The position numbers were made by a program, and so were the translations under genes. From Candidula unifasciata (taxonomy: Eukaryota > Mollusca > Gastropoda > Stylommatophora > Geomitridae): DNA of 64,000 nucleotides. The stretch spans positions 72,501 to 136,500 of the forward strand of contig CAJHNH020001110.1 of NCBI GenBank assembly GCA_905116865.2, given 5' to 3'. Positions 10,776 to 22,745 of the stretch are shown here, piece after piece. Each line of letters starts with the position of its first letter. Within the stretch, counting starts at the first letter, position 1. The notes under the pieces were generated by a model, which did no database searches, was not told the origin of the DNA, and was given only the letters and a program-made list of their open reading frames with translations.

Positions 10776-10779
10776 GACT

Positions 10780-10975
10780 GACTGACTTTCTACCCCATCA
10801 GGACATCACACAAGCGATAAACACACGATGACACAATGTGCAACCATGCGGGTGAGGATCACGTAGGGAGGTCCCAAAAACCGCGTTCAGCCTTTAGGCC
10901 ATATTTAGAGAGCCAGAGTAGGGCTTCAAATAACCAAAAATTTCATCCTAAAAAGGACGGGAAGTATTATCAACT
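10780..10975 (+). repeat. Dispersed repeat family D, copy 1
   Basis: Shares the ordered blocks CAGGACATCACACAAGCGAT, GACACAAWGTGC, GTGAGGATCAC and GCCATATTTA, ending in CCTAAAAAGGACG, with the copies at 10990-11180, 11208-11425, 33278-33478 and 34015-34155 (-). It has no coding potential. Confidence 0.75.
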
Positions 10976-10989
10976 ACAAATGAACGAAT

Positions 10990-11180
10990 AAAGTTCAACG
11001 CCACCAGGACCTCACAACCAGCGATAAACATTCGGGGACACAATGTGCCACAGTTAGGATGAGAATCACCCGGACGCAAGTTCCCAAAATCTCGTGTAAC
11101 TGTTTGGTTATTTTAGGGCCCTGGACAACAGGCGGAGTGTGGCTTTTAAAAGATTGCGTCACATTTTGGGACGGCAACAG
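10990..11180 (+). repeat. Dispersed repeat family D, copy 2
   Basis: Second of three head-to-tail copies, more diverged (AACATTCGGGGACACAATGT, TAGGGCCCTGGACAACAGGC). Confidence 0.7.
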
Positions 11181-11207
11181 ATTATCAATAAGTCGACCAA
11201 AGTCTTT

Positions 11208-11425
11208 GACTGACTGACTTTCCACCCCACTAGGACATCACACAAGCGATAAACACCCGATGACACAAAGTGCCACCATGCGGATGAGGATCACCATGGA
11301 AAGGTCCCAGAAACCGTGTTCAGACAATTGGCCATATTGATGGCCTGCCTATATTGCGGCCCCTGGCAAAAGCCAGAGTGGGGCTTCAAATTACAAAAAA
11401 TTACGTCCTAAAAAGACGTACGGAA
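11208..11425 (+). repeat. Dispersed repeat family D, copy 3
   Basis: Third tandem copy, preceded by GACTGACTGACT and ending in CCTAAAAAGACG. The spacing of about 215 bp between copies suggests local duplication. Confidence 0.75.
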
Positions 11426-11429
11426 TAGT

Positions 11430-12854
<1,425 letters not shown>

Positions 12855-13058
12855 AAAAAAGGAGTAGGAATAGAAGAAGAAGATAAAGAAGAAAACGAAG
12901 AAAAGGAGGAGGAGGAAGAAGAAAAAGAAGAATAAGAAGAAGAAAAAGAAGAAAAAGAAAAAGAAGAAGAAGAAGAAGAAGAAGAAGAAGAAGAAGAAGA
13001 AGAAGAAGAAGAAGAAGAAGAAGAAGAAGAAGAAGAAGAAGAAGAAGAAGAAGAAGAA

Positions 13059-13089
<31 letters not shown>

Positions 13090-13405
13090 AAGAAGAAGAA
13101 GAAGAAGAAGAAGAAGAAGAAGAAGAAAAGAAGAAGAAGAAGAAGAAGAAGAAGAAGAAGAAGAAGAAAAGAAGAAGAAGAAGAAGCAGAAGAAGAAGAA
13201 GAAGAAGAAGAAAGAAGAAGAAGAAGAAGAAGAAGAAGAAGAAGAAGAAGAAGAAGAAGAAGAAGGAACAGAGAAGAAAAGACGAAGAAGAAAAAGAAGA
13301 AGAAGAGAAGTAGAAGAAAAAGAAGATGAAGGAAAAGAAAGAAAAAAGAAAAAGAAGAAAAAGAAGAAGAAGAAAAAGAAGAAAAAGAAAAAAAAGAAGA
13401 AGAAG
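12855..13405 (+). repeat. (GAA)n tract, ~0.55 kb
   Basis: Nearly pure GAA from about 12960 to 13265 with A-rich variants at both ends. Purine-only on the + strand. The Leu/Phe/Ser-rich minus frame of 233 codons is an artefact. Confidence 0.95.
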
Positions 13406-14061
13406 AGGTCAGGTGAGTGCATGCAGCTAAAAGAGAGGAGTAGAGAAAGATTCACCGAGGTAACTTGTGTGCGTGGGATTTCCTTGTGTAATGCTACAAG
13501 TTAGACGCAGTGACGTCATCTGTATACCTAAAGTGCAGAACAATGGACGCTGTGATTATCCGCAAACTGCATCTGGTAGATCCAGTAATTCAGAAATAAA
13601 TTTAGCCAAACTTCACAGTTTGGACGGAGGGAACAACTGGTTTATAATAGGCGCTGGCTCTTGTTTCATTTCCATCTAAGCTGACGTCAACACTTCTGTT
13701 AGATATAAGATTGGAAATAGAAGGCATAGATACAGGACGGCACAGTGTGTCGGCAACATCAAGGGGACTGCGGTAAGTGTGCTTAAGTTTAACACAGCCT
13801 AGTACTGTCTGGAAAATGGGGAGGGGTGAGAAAGTTAGAAAAACGGAGAGAGCTGGAGATAAAAAGAGAAAGGAAAGAGAGAAACAGAAATAGTTAGATA
13901 CACACACAGAGACACAGAGAGATAAAGAGAGAGAGAGTTAGAAAGGCAGAAAGAGAAAGGCAGAGGTAGTTAGAGTGATAGAGAGACAGATAGACTTAGA
14001 GAGACAGTGAGAATTAGAGAGACATAAAAAATTAGACTGATAATTAGACAGAGATAGAGAG

Positions 14062-14125
<64 letters not shown>

Positions 14126-14231
14126 CGAGAGAGGGGGGAGGGAGACAGTGACACAGAGAAAAGCAGAGAGTTAGGTATATCCAAGAAGTTAATTAAATGT
14201 AGTTTAATTTGTGTATACTTCATGGTGAATT
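13406..14231. other. No gene recognised; degenerate GA-rich repeats
   Basis: From about 13850 to 14160 the sequence is GA/ACAGAGA-rich with a purer (GA)n at about 14064-14125. The left part, 13406-13850, has no recognisable element. Confidence 0.5.
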
Positions 14232-17133
14232 TGAATTGGCTTCTGGAATGTAAGAACCATGTTTGAAACGACTAAATCGCCCAAGTAATTAAAGAAATGC
14301 AGAACTACAAACTGCATATTCTTGGAATTAGTGAAAGCAGGTGGACAGGGTTTGGACAATCCACCACAGGTACAGGAGAAACCATAATATACTCTGGAAG
14401 AGATGATAACCTACATTCTGCAGGCGTGGCACTTATTTTAAAGAAAGGTATACACAAACATCTCATAGAGTGGCATCCAATCAATGAAAGAATAATGACA
14501 GCACGATTCAATGGCAAACATGCCAAACTTACAGTCATCCAATGCTACGCACCGACTAATGAAGCTGAAGATGAAGATAAAGAAACATTCTTTAGGAGAC
14601 TGCAAGAGATAGTAGATAAAGTACCAGCCCATGAAATTCTATGCATTATGGGAGATCTTAATGCAAAAGTTGGTAACAACAATTTGAATAGAGAATTATC
14701 AATGGGAAATCAAGGATGTGGTACAATTAATGACAACGGGGAAAGACTGAGCGACTTCTGCAGGGCGAATAGACTTTTATAGGAGGAACACTATTTCCTC
14801 ACAAGAGTATACACAAGCTTACATAGATATTCCTAAACAGAAGAGATGTAAACCAGATCGAACATTTCATGGTAAACAGAAAATGGCGTGGGTCCCTACT
14901 CGATGTGCGTGTCAAAAGGGGAGCAGATGTGGGAAGCGATCATCACCTTGTAGTCGCTCTACTACGACTTAAACTCCAAAAAGTTCACCACACAAGCTAA
15001 GACACAGACAGTACGCTACAATGTCAACCTATTAGGAGAAAAAGGCATTGCCACTAAATTTATAGTAGAACTCAAGAATAGATTTCAAACCCTATCAAGT
15101 GACCCAGACAGTCAAACTGCAATCAGCATTCAAGACAAATGGAACCAGATCAAAGAAACATACAAAACAACAAGCAACAACATATTAGGAACCAGGAAAA
15201 AAACACCACAAAGAATGGATAAGCAGTCAAACCATGTAGTATATGCCAAGCGAATAGAATAAAGAACCTCATAAATCACACTAAATCAGAACGTCAGAAA
15301 GACAAATTGATGTTAGAATAAGCGAACTAAATAAAATGGCAAAGAAAAGTGCTAGAACTGACAAGAGAAGATTTATGGAAAATCTAGCAGAAACAGCAGA
15401 AAATGCTGCTAAAGCACATGATCTACAAACCCTACATAAAATTACCCGACAAATCTTCGGAAGCAGAAACAATTACCAGAGCATACCAATCAGAGATAAC
15501 CAAGGCAAACTGCTTACCACAGAACACAAACATAACATGCAGTGGATTAAACACTTCTCTAACCTCTTGAACAGACCTGATCCTGAAAATCCCCCAGATA
15601 TTCAACCAGCCTCTCGGGATAGTTACATTATTACTGAACTACCAAGCAAACAAGAAATCCTTAAAGCTATCCAAACTTTAAAAAACAACAAAGTACCAGG
15701 CAAAGACGAACTGCCAGCAGAACTTCTCAAAGTAGATCCCAACACAGCTGCTAACATTCTAGAACCATTGCTTAAGGATATTTGGGAAAATGAAGTGTTG
15801 CCTGATGACTGGACCGAGGGAACAATAGTCCAAATCCCCCCAAAAAAGGAGATTTAACAGACTGCAATAACTGGAGGGAAATTACTCTACTCTCAGTACC
15901 AAGCAAAATAATTTGTAAAATCATCAAAATGCGGCTTGAAAAAGGAGTAGATAAATGCCTACGAGTGGAACAAGCAGGATTCAGAAAGGGCAGAGGAACA
16001 ACTGAGCACATCTTCACCCTACGTAACATTTTAGAACAATGCAATGAATGGCAGAGAAGTATATATATTAATTTTGTGGACTCTGAGAAAGCTTTTGACA
16101 GCGTCCGTAGAGACAGTCTATGAAGAATTTTACCACATTATGGAATTCCAGAAAAGATAGTCAACATAATTGCTCTCTTCTATAAACACTTTTCCTGCAG
16201 TATAATTTATCTTTCCCAGTAAAGACAGGTGTAAGACAGGGATATGTCATGTCATCTCTCCTCTTCAACCTTGTGATTGATTGGATACTAAAAAACACAG
16301 TAGACAAGACACTGAAAGGCATACGATGGACTCCATTCACCATGCTTGAGGACCTTGATTTGATAAACATGAACATGTTCATGAGAAAAGTAACGGACTA
16401 CATACCACAGCAGAAATGGTGGGACTGAGAATAAATACAAAGAAAACTAAGATCACGACAAACAGTCCAAACCAACAACCAGTGATCATGAGTAACCAAT
16501 CACTTGAACATGTAGAACATTTCACATATCTTGGCAGTGTGGTGTCCCTACTGGGAGGGACAGAGGAAGACATACAGTCACGCCTGAACAAAGCTAGAGC
16601 TGCTTTTGGAAGGATGAGGCAAATCTGGAAATCCAGCAGTTACTGCAGAGGAACAAAACTCCGACTCTACAAGAGCATCATTTTGCCAGTTCTTCTTTAT
16701 GGAGCAGAATGCTGGAGAATGACCAAAAAAAGGATGCACACAAGCTGTCCATCTTCCACCACACATGTCTACGTAGAATTATCAAAATTTTCTGGCCAGA
16801 TACAATCTCAAACACTAAACTACTTCAAGTCACAAACCAAGAAACTCTAGACAGTATGATAACCAAGAGAAGATGGAAATGGCTTGGCCACGTTATGAGA
16901 ATGAATCCTGATATACCTGCCAAAACAGCTCTTACATGGATACCAGAAGGAAAAAGAAAAAAAAAGGGGCGCCCAAAAACAACATGGAGACGAACGATGG
17001 AAAGTGACCTGAGTGTGGCATCTTTGACATGGAAAACTGCATTGAAGATTGCCCAGGACAGGAAAGCATGGAAAGTCCTCCCTGAAGCCTCATGTGCCAC
17101 TATGCATAACGAGAAATGATGATGATGATGATG
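14232..17133 (+). mobile_element. APE-type non-LTR retrotransposon, near complete but inactive
   Basis: The + strand encodes, in order and across several frames, an APE-like endonuclease and an RT. The endonuclease shows FWNVRTM at about 14240, LGISESRWTG at 14325, VIQCYAPTNEAEDEDKETFF, IMGDLNAKVG at about 14645 and GADVGSDHHLV at about 14930. The RT shows LKNNKVPGKDELPAELLK at about 15685, QAGFRKGRGTTEHIFTLR at about 15975, INFVDSEKAFDSVRRDSL, then VGLRINTKKTK at 16418 and FTYLGSVVSLLGGTEEDI. The C-terminal part reads RRWKWLGHVMRM, then GRPKTTWRRTMES, ending CATMHNEK before an (ATG)n tail. Similar proteins are often annotated 'craniofacial development protein 2-like' or 'endonuclease-reverse transcriptase'. 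The FADD-type catalytic box expected after LEDLD (about 16355) is missing, and there are frameshifts near 14780, 15857, 16123 and 16415. It is an inactive copy. Confidence 0.9.
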
Positions 17134-17533
17134 AAAGACAAGAAGAAAATGTCGAGGCCGACCTCTACTACGTTATAAAGATGTGTGCAAGCGGGACATG
17201 AATGATACAGGTATTGAGGCGGACTCAGGGGAACAAAATGCCATGAACCGTGTTGTGTGAAAAGGGCATATCAGGAAGGGAATGAGACTGAAGGAAGAAA
17301 TTATTGCAGAAAGGATGAGAGCTGAGTGTCTGAAAAGAAACGGATTAAACACAAATGTTAACAATGGTCCTGAAATTCCATGCATGCTATCACTGTGGAA
17401 GACTTTTATTGATACGGGCGGGTCTTGCTAGTCACACTTGCCATCGCCATGGGCTGTGAGTCTCATGCCTCCTCATAGAGCAATATAACACTATCGTCTG
17501 GAAAGACGGAAAGGTGCCAATGAATGAATGAAT
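17134..17533 (+). mobile_element. C-terminal remnant of a second non-LTR element, with zinc finger
   Basis: Starts directly after the (ATG)n tail of the preceding element. It translates as RRKCRGRPLLRYKDVCKRDM then NDTGIEADSGEQN, a stop, KGHIRKGMRLKEEII, and after a frameshift ACYHCGRLLLIRAGLASHTC followed by HRHGL and a stop. The CxxC...H...H pattern is the C2H2-like finger that ends many CR1/L2-type RT proteins. A short (AATG)n tail lies at about 17519-17532. It is 5' truncated, and seemingly inserted into the tail of its neighbour. Confidence 0.8.
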
Positions 17534-17736
17534 TTGTGTATAAATTTACCCGATAACAATAGTGGGCACATACCGGCTGTGGACCGGCCTAACACAACGG
17601 GAATTTCGTAGGCCTAATCTACCATAGTGCTGGAGCTGGCCATGTTAGTTTCTAGAGGAAAAGAGTGTAAAGTAGCGAGTTGGGAGGTTAAAATATTGGA
17701 GATACCTAACTTTTTGCTGTTCTCTGTGTCACTGTC

Positions 17737-17740
<4 letters not shown>

Positions 17741-17790
<50 letters not shown>
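17741..17790 (+). repeat. (TC)n, left flank of LTR unit
   Basis: 25 TC units, continuing as (CT)n at 19813-19865 on the other side of the LTR unit. It was evidently the integration target. Confidence 0.9.
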
Positions 17791-17794
<4 letters not shown>

Positions 17795-18067
17795 ACAACC
17801 CTATTAAGTACAGTCAGTGTACCACACCGTAAGGTGTGCGCCCAGGGTTGACACAGAGGTCAGGGCCGTCACTGGTCAAGTCCGTTCTGTGATCGCACGG
17901 CGAAACCAGCGCTCAGGATAAAGCAAGAAAGCCTGAACTGTGGTGTAGTAACACGATGACTGCTTTTGGGACTGAGCTGGTGAACGGGGTCAAGAGACAC
18001 GAGGGAGAAGGAAGAAGGACATTCGGTGTGCGTCGGTCAGGAAGAGAGGACGTTTAGAGCAAGACAG

Positions 18068-18165
18068 TTTGTGTTATAGTATTAGAGTTAGGATATATCT
18101 GTTAGTGACTGGATAGTTTGTGTTATAGTATTAAAGTTAGGATATATCTGTTAGTGACTGGATAG
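18068..18165 (+). repeat. 49-bp tandem duplication inside the LTR (U3 side)
   Basis: Two adjacent 49-bp units (18068-18116, 18117-18165) differ at one base (GAG/AAG). Both are also present in the inverted LTR. Such U3 duplications often carry promoter or enhancer elements, but that role is inferred. Confidence 0.85.
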
Positions 18166-18470
18166 TTTATGTACAGTTTTGTGTTAGGATAGGATAGTTC
18201 TTGTGTAGAGTATTTATGTCAATGTGCTGTGAGAGAGTGGCTAACCTGGACACTCTGACCCTGCACTAGGACAGAGACTGTGACAGTTTGATTGGGTCAG
18301 CGTGGCGATAGAAGAGAGCGTATCCTGCCGGATTGTGGTTTGTACACCAGAATATTGCCTGTCGCACGTACTGGGGACGGGGCGATTGTAAGGCCCGTTC
18401 AGCCAGAGGGTCCAGGCAATAGGTGGCCACACGGCGGGAAGTCAACTGTCTATGTATTACCTGTACTTCC

Positions 18471-18476
18471 AATAAA
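18471..18476 (+). promoter_or_regulatory. LTR polyadenylation signal AATAAA
   Basis: AATAAA followed within 15 bp by a GT-rich stretch (GTCGTGTGTGCTCTGTGTG). The inverted LTR carries the complement at 19130-19135. Confidence 0.7.
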
Positions 18477-18594
18477 GATTGTCGTGTGTGCTCTGTGTGC
18501 GTTCGGGTTCAGTGTGTGTTGTAGGTTAGTCTGTCTGTCATAGGCCTAGTTAGCGAGCCACGGACCGGCAAGGTCATACCAGAGGTTTGTGACA

Positions 18595-19012
18595 GATTAT
18601 GGGGGCGTTCGTCCTTGGGAATTGAATCTATAGTAGTAGCTAGATAGTAATAGTTGTCTGCGTTAATTGTGAACCCAATGTATTTGTCTAAATAGGAGGC
18701 ACAGATTAGTTTGTATGTTTAGCTGACTGATTTATTTTTCTTCAAGTTTAGTCGTTCACTATTGTATGGCTAACGTGATTGAGTTAATCCCTTAATTTTG
18801 GTGTTGCTATCGAGTAAGTTTGTGATAGCGTTGCTGAGTTTATTCTCTTAAATATTGCATCGTTGTCCGGGCCTACTCTTAATTATTGATAGCGACATCG
18901 GGGTTGGCTTGGGTCACTCGTAGCGCTATAAAGTGATAGTTTGTTTTCGTTTTCGTATTTGTTCCGACGGAATGTAATTAATAATGACTAAATGTGATAG
19001 GGCTGCGTTTGC
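18595..19012 (+). mobile_element. LTR element internal fragment with PBS-like start
   Basis: The 418 bp between the two inverted LTRs begins GATTA then TGGGGGCGTTCGTCC at 18600-18614. This starts with TGG like a tRNA primer-binding site and resembles a tRNA-Pro type PBS with a small insertion. No gag or pol reading frame is present; it looks like 5' leader only. No polypurine tract is evident next to the second LTR. Confidence 0.65.
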
Positions 19013-19810
19013 GTCACAAACCTCTGGTATGACCTTGCCGGTCCGTGGCTCGCTAACTAGGCCTATGACAGACAGACTAACCTACAACACACACTGAACC
19101 CGAACGCACACAGAGCACACACGACAATCTTTATTGGAAGTACAGGTAATACATAGACAGTTGACTTCCCGCCGTGTGGCCACCTATTGCCTGGACCCTC
19201 TGGCTGAACGGGCTTTACAATCGCCCCGTCCCCAGTACGTGCGACAGGCAATATTCTGGTGTACAAACCACAATCCGGCAGGATACGCTCTCTTCTATCG
19301 CCACGCTGACCCAATCAAACTGTCACAGTCTCTGTCCTAGTGCAGGGTCAGAGTGTCCAGGTTAGCCACTCTCTCACAGCACATTGACATAAATACTCTA
19401 CACAAGAACTATCCTATCCTAACACAAAACTGTACATAAACTATCCAGTCACTAACAGATATATCCTAACTTTAATACTATAACACAAACTATCCAGTCA
19501 CTAACAGATATATCCTAACTCTAATACTATAACACAACTGTCTTGCTAAACGTCCTCTCTTCCTGACCGACGCACACCGAATGTCCTTCTTCCTTCCCCC
19601 TCGTGTCTCTTGACCCCGTTCACCAGCTCAGTCCCAAAAGCAGTCATCGTGTTACTACACCACAGTTCAGGCTTTCTTGCTTTATCCTGAGCGCTGGTTT
19701 CGCCGTGCGATCACAGAACGGACTTGACCAGTGACGGCCCTGACCTCTGTGTCAACCCTGGGCGCACACCTTACGGTGTGGTACACTGACTGTACTTAAT
19801 AGGGTTGTGA

Positions 19811-19812
<2 letters not shown>
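19013..19812 (-). mobile_element. LTR, inverted orientation, 800 bp
   Basis: Reverse complement of 17791-18593 at over 99% identity by eye. It ends TTGTGACA at 19812 against a (CT)n tract. In a normal element the second LTR is direct, so this copy is rearranged. Confidence 0.9.

Positions 19813-19865
<53 letters not shown>
19813..19865 (+). repeat. (CT)n, right flank of LTR unit
   Basis: Continuation of the TC tract at 17741-17790. A CTCTC target duplication is possible but cannot be told from the microsatellite. Confidence 0.9.
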
Positions 19866-19868
<3 letters not shown>

Positions 19869-20165
19869 ATGTCTCTGTCTGCCTCTGTATGTCTCTGTGT
19901 CTCTGTCTAATTCTCAGTATGTCTAATTTTTTCTTTCTCTCTAACACAAGCTGTCTCCCTAACAAAACGGGAATTTCCACAGACCTGTTCGGCCTTACTG
20001 TTGGAGCTGGCCGTGGAAACTATTTTGTTGATTTCAATAAAATAAAATAAAAATATCCACCTATGCGATGGATGAAGGAATATCGGAGGCTGTGAGTCTC
20101 GGCACGTACCTAGCACATACCAAGGCTCGCTCCTCCAATACCTGACGCTGAATGGCAAAACTTTA

Positions 20166-20370
20166 TTAGAGAAGAAGGAGGAGGAGAAGAAGAAGAAGAA
20201 GAAGAAGAAGAAGAAGAAGAAGAAGAAGAAGAAGAAGAAGAAGAAGAAGAAGAAGAAGAAGAAGAAGAAGAAGAAGAAGAAGAAGAAGAAGAAGAAGAAG
20301 AAAAGGAAGAAAAAGAAGAAGAAGAAGACGAAGAAGAAAAAGAAGTAGTAGAAGAAGAAGAAGAGTAAGA
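20166..20370 (+). repeat. (GAA)n tract, ~0.2 kb
   Basis: GAA triplets with a few AAA/GAC variants. Purine-only on the + strand, as in all other GAA tracts of the window. Confidence 0.95.
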
Positions 20371-21060
20371 TGGAGCAGGATAACAAAAAATACAATAAGA
20401 ACACTGTAGAAAGAATACAAAGCTTAACATTCAGAGGCGAGACAAATCGAGGATGAAATCATTTAAGATGATAGTTTTCAACAGATGCGCCGCAACCTGG
20501 CAGCTTAGATACTCTTATCGCTCCAACCCCCCCACCCCCCCCCCCCTTCCCCCTTTTTTTTCTCAGTCAGTCACCAACAATGCTGGGGATTAAGTGGGAG
20601 GCTAAGAATTTAATTCCCAGAAAATTTGTCAAAAGTGTTAGGGTGTAAGCCCCCGTCTCTCCCCTACCGTAACAATATCTAGATGTTATCTTTTTAATTT
20701 TTTTTAAATTCAGCATAGAATAAACATTATTACTGCGCATTTAAACAAGATTTGAGCCCCTTGAAGCCGCATGCAAATAATAAGAGAACTGTGATCAGCT
20801 AACACATTCTGTGTGGCGGCGGCCTGGTACTTTCATCCAGCCAAGAACAAACACACCTCATATATCCCACAGATTTGCTTGTCTTTTAGTTTGGGGGAAG
20901 AATTATTATCTGCATTTTTCGTTTCATTGAGATAGCGCGAAGAATTTTAATGCATGCGATAAAATATACGGTAGCACAAAGTGGCCAAAAAAAAAAAAAG
21001 TAGTTTTACACTTTTATAGAGATCTTAGTCTTCGTTAAAAGAAGATGAGAAATAATGACA
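20371..21060. other. No gene recognised; poly-C/poly-T and poly-A runs
   Basis: C-rich homopolymers at about 20527-20552, T runs at 20553-20562 and 20692-20706, and an A run at about 20987-20999. Nothing else is seen. Confidence 0.5.
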
Positions 21061-21305
21061 TCTTAAAAGATCTGAACATCAAGGAAGATTGGCTAATAAA
21101 CGACGGATTGGAAAAATTATAGCAGAAGGCACGGTACCAGGAAGGAGAGGCAGGGGCCGACCGACACGAAGATGGGCACAGGATATAAGTGACTCCTTGA
21201 GTATGAAAGTGCATGAGGCGGGAGAGCTTGCGAGAGACCTGATTTCTTTCAGGCAGACTGTGATGAGAGCGACGTTCTGCAAAGGACCTGCTACATGATG
21301 AGATG
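21061..21305 (+). mobile_element. Non-LTR RT remnant, C-terminal end
   Basis: The open frame from 21089 reads RRIGKIIAEGTVPGRRGRGR then PTRRWAQDISDSLSM and VMRATFCKGPAT. This is the GRRGRGRPxRRW...D pattern that ends many RT ORFs. The element at 58091-58515 has the same ending (KKGRGRPKRRR, ASAKDM). The 5' end is lost. Confidence 0.7.
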
Positions 21306-22320
21306 AGTCTTAGTTGAGGTTTAACATCACTTCAATCGGGTTTTCCCGTAATTGATCCGTTTCTGTGCCAGTGCAAAATAAGGAAATGTGCCTCACTGTC
21401 CTATTTGATAAAAAACTGGTGAATAAACAATTAGTCCCGCAACAATCCAGAGATTTGCCCACGCAGTAAATTCAAATTTCAGTTGCTAGAGGCGCCAAAG
21501 CCAACAGTCGCAGTCAGAAATGCAGTTTATCGTTGATGGAAGTAGTCAGGCACGATAAGTTGGCTACTATACACACGTAGAATTACTACATAAGGTATTT
21601 CACCGGCTCACACGTAACGAAAGTTCCGATTATATCCAATTGACTCTACCATTACTCATGCATCCTACATCTAAACCATGTGTGACAAGAAGAAAACTCG
21701 TTTAAACAATGCCCCCCCCCCCCCTTTCCCCCCCCCCCAAAAAAAAGGCAAAATAAATTCTTAAAAAAAAATTAAAAATGGGACCATGAAAATGGCCTTG
21801 TGTGTGGCGTCAGTGGCATTGTTGGTTGCTTCGGGATGATGTGCATAGTGGATGCCTTGGGGCACTCAGCGACGACAGGCTCGACAACCAGATAAACACA
21901 AGGAAACTTCGTATAACAGCACAGACACAGGTGACAGAAACACCGGCGTAATGATAGGTCGCAATTGGGGGAAAAAATTGGAAAACCCAAGCAAAAAAAC
22001 ACAGTCCCAAATTAACCGCCGCTCACCTATAGGAGCTGGTTAGAGAGACAGGAACTTTTTTTTTAAGGAACGAACTGGAACTCACACGTAAACCGGCTAC
22101 CGCCATATTGACTACAACGACACAATCGCTGCACAAATGAAAGGCACTCCACATGAAAAACACAGCTCCGAGGACTAAACCGAAACAATAAACTCAATAG
22201 CTCAGGCAGTGAAACCGTAGACTACCGTATAAATGTGGAAACCGCATTAGCAAAGCTCTGTCGGAAGCCGTAAAACACACTATAAAGCCTAATATTTTGC
22301 CCGCCGCATCCTCTATTTAG
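21306..22320. other. No gene recognised
   Basis: About 1 kb without recognisable repeats or coding motifs except C and A homopolymers at about 21711-21745. Confidence 0.5.
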
Positions 22321-22329
22321 ACCTTTATA

Positions 22330-22499
22330 ACGAACTTCTGAGAACACTCTTATGGCAAATTTTCGTAGACAACAAAGATGCAAACAGCAGAAAGTGGAGA
22401 GTGAGAAACAGTCACAAATTCATAATCTGTTTCCATCAGAACTAATTACTGGCATGAGGGCTACCAGACTGCGATGGCTGGTACATATGGAGAAAAGGG
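22330..22499 (+). mobile_element. Possible RT C-terminal remnant, left half
   Basis: Reads LITGMRATRLRWLVHMEKRA, resembling the RLRWLGHVERM signature downstream of RT domains. It stops at the start of the direct repeat at 22500. A weak continuation appears after the second direct repeat (26726-26890), which suggests the retrotransposon at 22500-26725 landed in this older copy. Confidence 0.4.
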
Positions 22500-22745
22500 C
22501 AATAGGAATAAACTCCACAGGGGAGCAAGTACAGCGGGGATCTACCAGTCATCAGTAGAAGTTATCCCTCGTCGACAAACGTTTCGGCCCACGAGCTCCT
22601 AGACGTTTTCAGAGAGTGGGCCCACCTGAGTTCATGAAGCTCAGGACTGGTTTCCCCGCTGCACGGAATTACCGGATGGTGCTTTCTTTTCGGATAGGGA
22701 CAAGACGACTTGGTGATTCGCAGATGGTACTGTGAGATAAGAAAT
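22500..22745 (-). repeat. ~246 bp terminal direct repeat, copy at element 3' side
   Basis: Matches 26482-26725 in the same orientation with only a few differences (e.g. CACAGGGGAGC against CACGGAAGC). It includes a GGGCCCAC...GTGGGCC potential hairpin. Together the two copies bracket the RT element. Confidence 0.9.

Larger units (their letters stand above)
17791..18594 (+). mobile_element. LTR (direct orientation) of an LTR retrotransposon, 804 bp
   Basis: Begins TGTCACAACC and ends GGTTTGTGACA, i.e. TG...CA with short inverted termini. It holds a 49-bp tandem duplication, an AATAAA at 18471-18476 followed by a GT-rich run, and a PBS-like sequence just downstream. It is almost identical to the reverse complement of 19013-19812: I count two substitutions and two small indels. 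Short frames within it are not genes. Confidence 0.85.

Noticed and set aside
17791..19812. DNA transposon with 800-bp terminal inverted repeats
   Set aside because: TG...CA ends, AATAAA, U3-type duplication and a PBS-like sequence fit LTRs better, and no transposase is present.
22540..22600. Hammerhead ribozyme in the 245-bp direct repeat (CTGATGA on the minus strand at 22549-22555)
   Set aside because: A GAAAC motif lies nearby, but I could not pair stems I and II in any of the three permutations. A covariance search would settle it.
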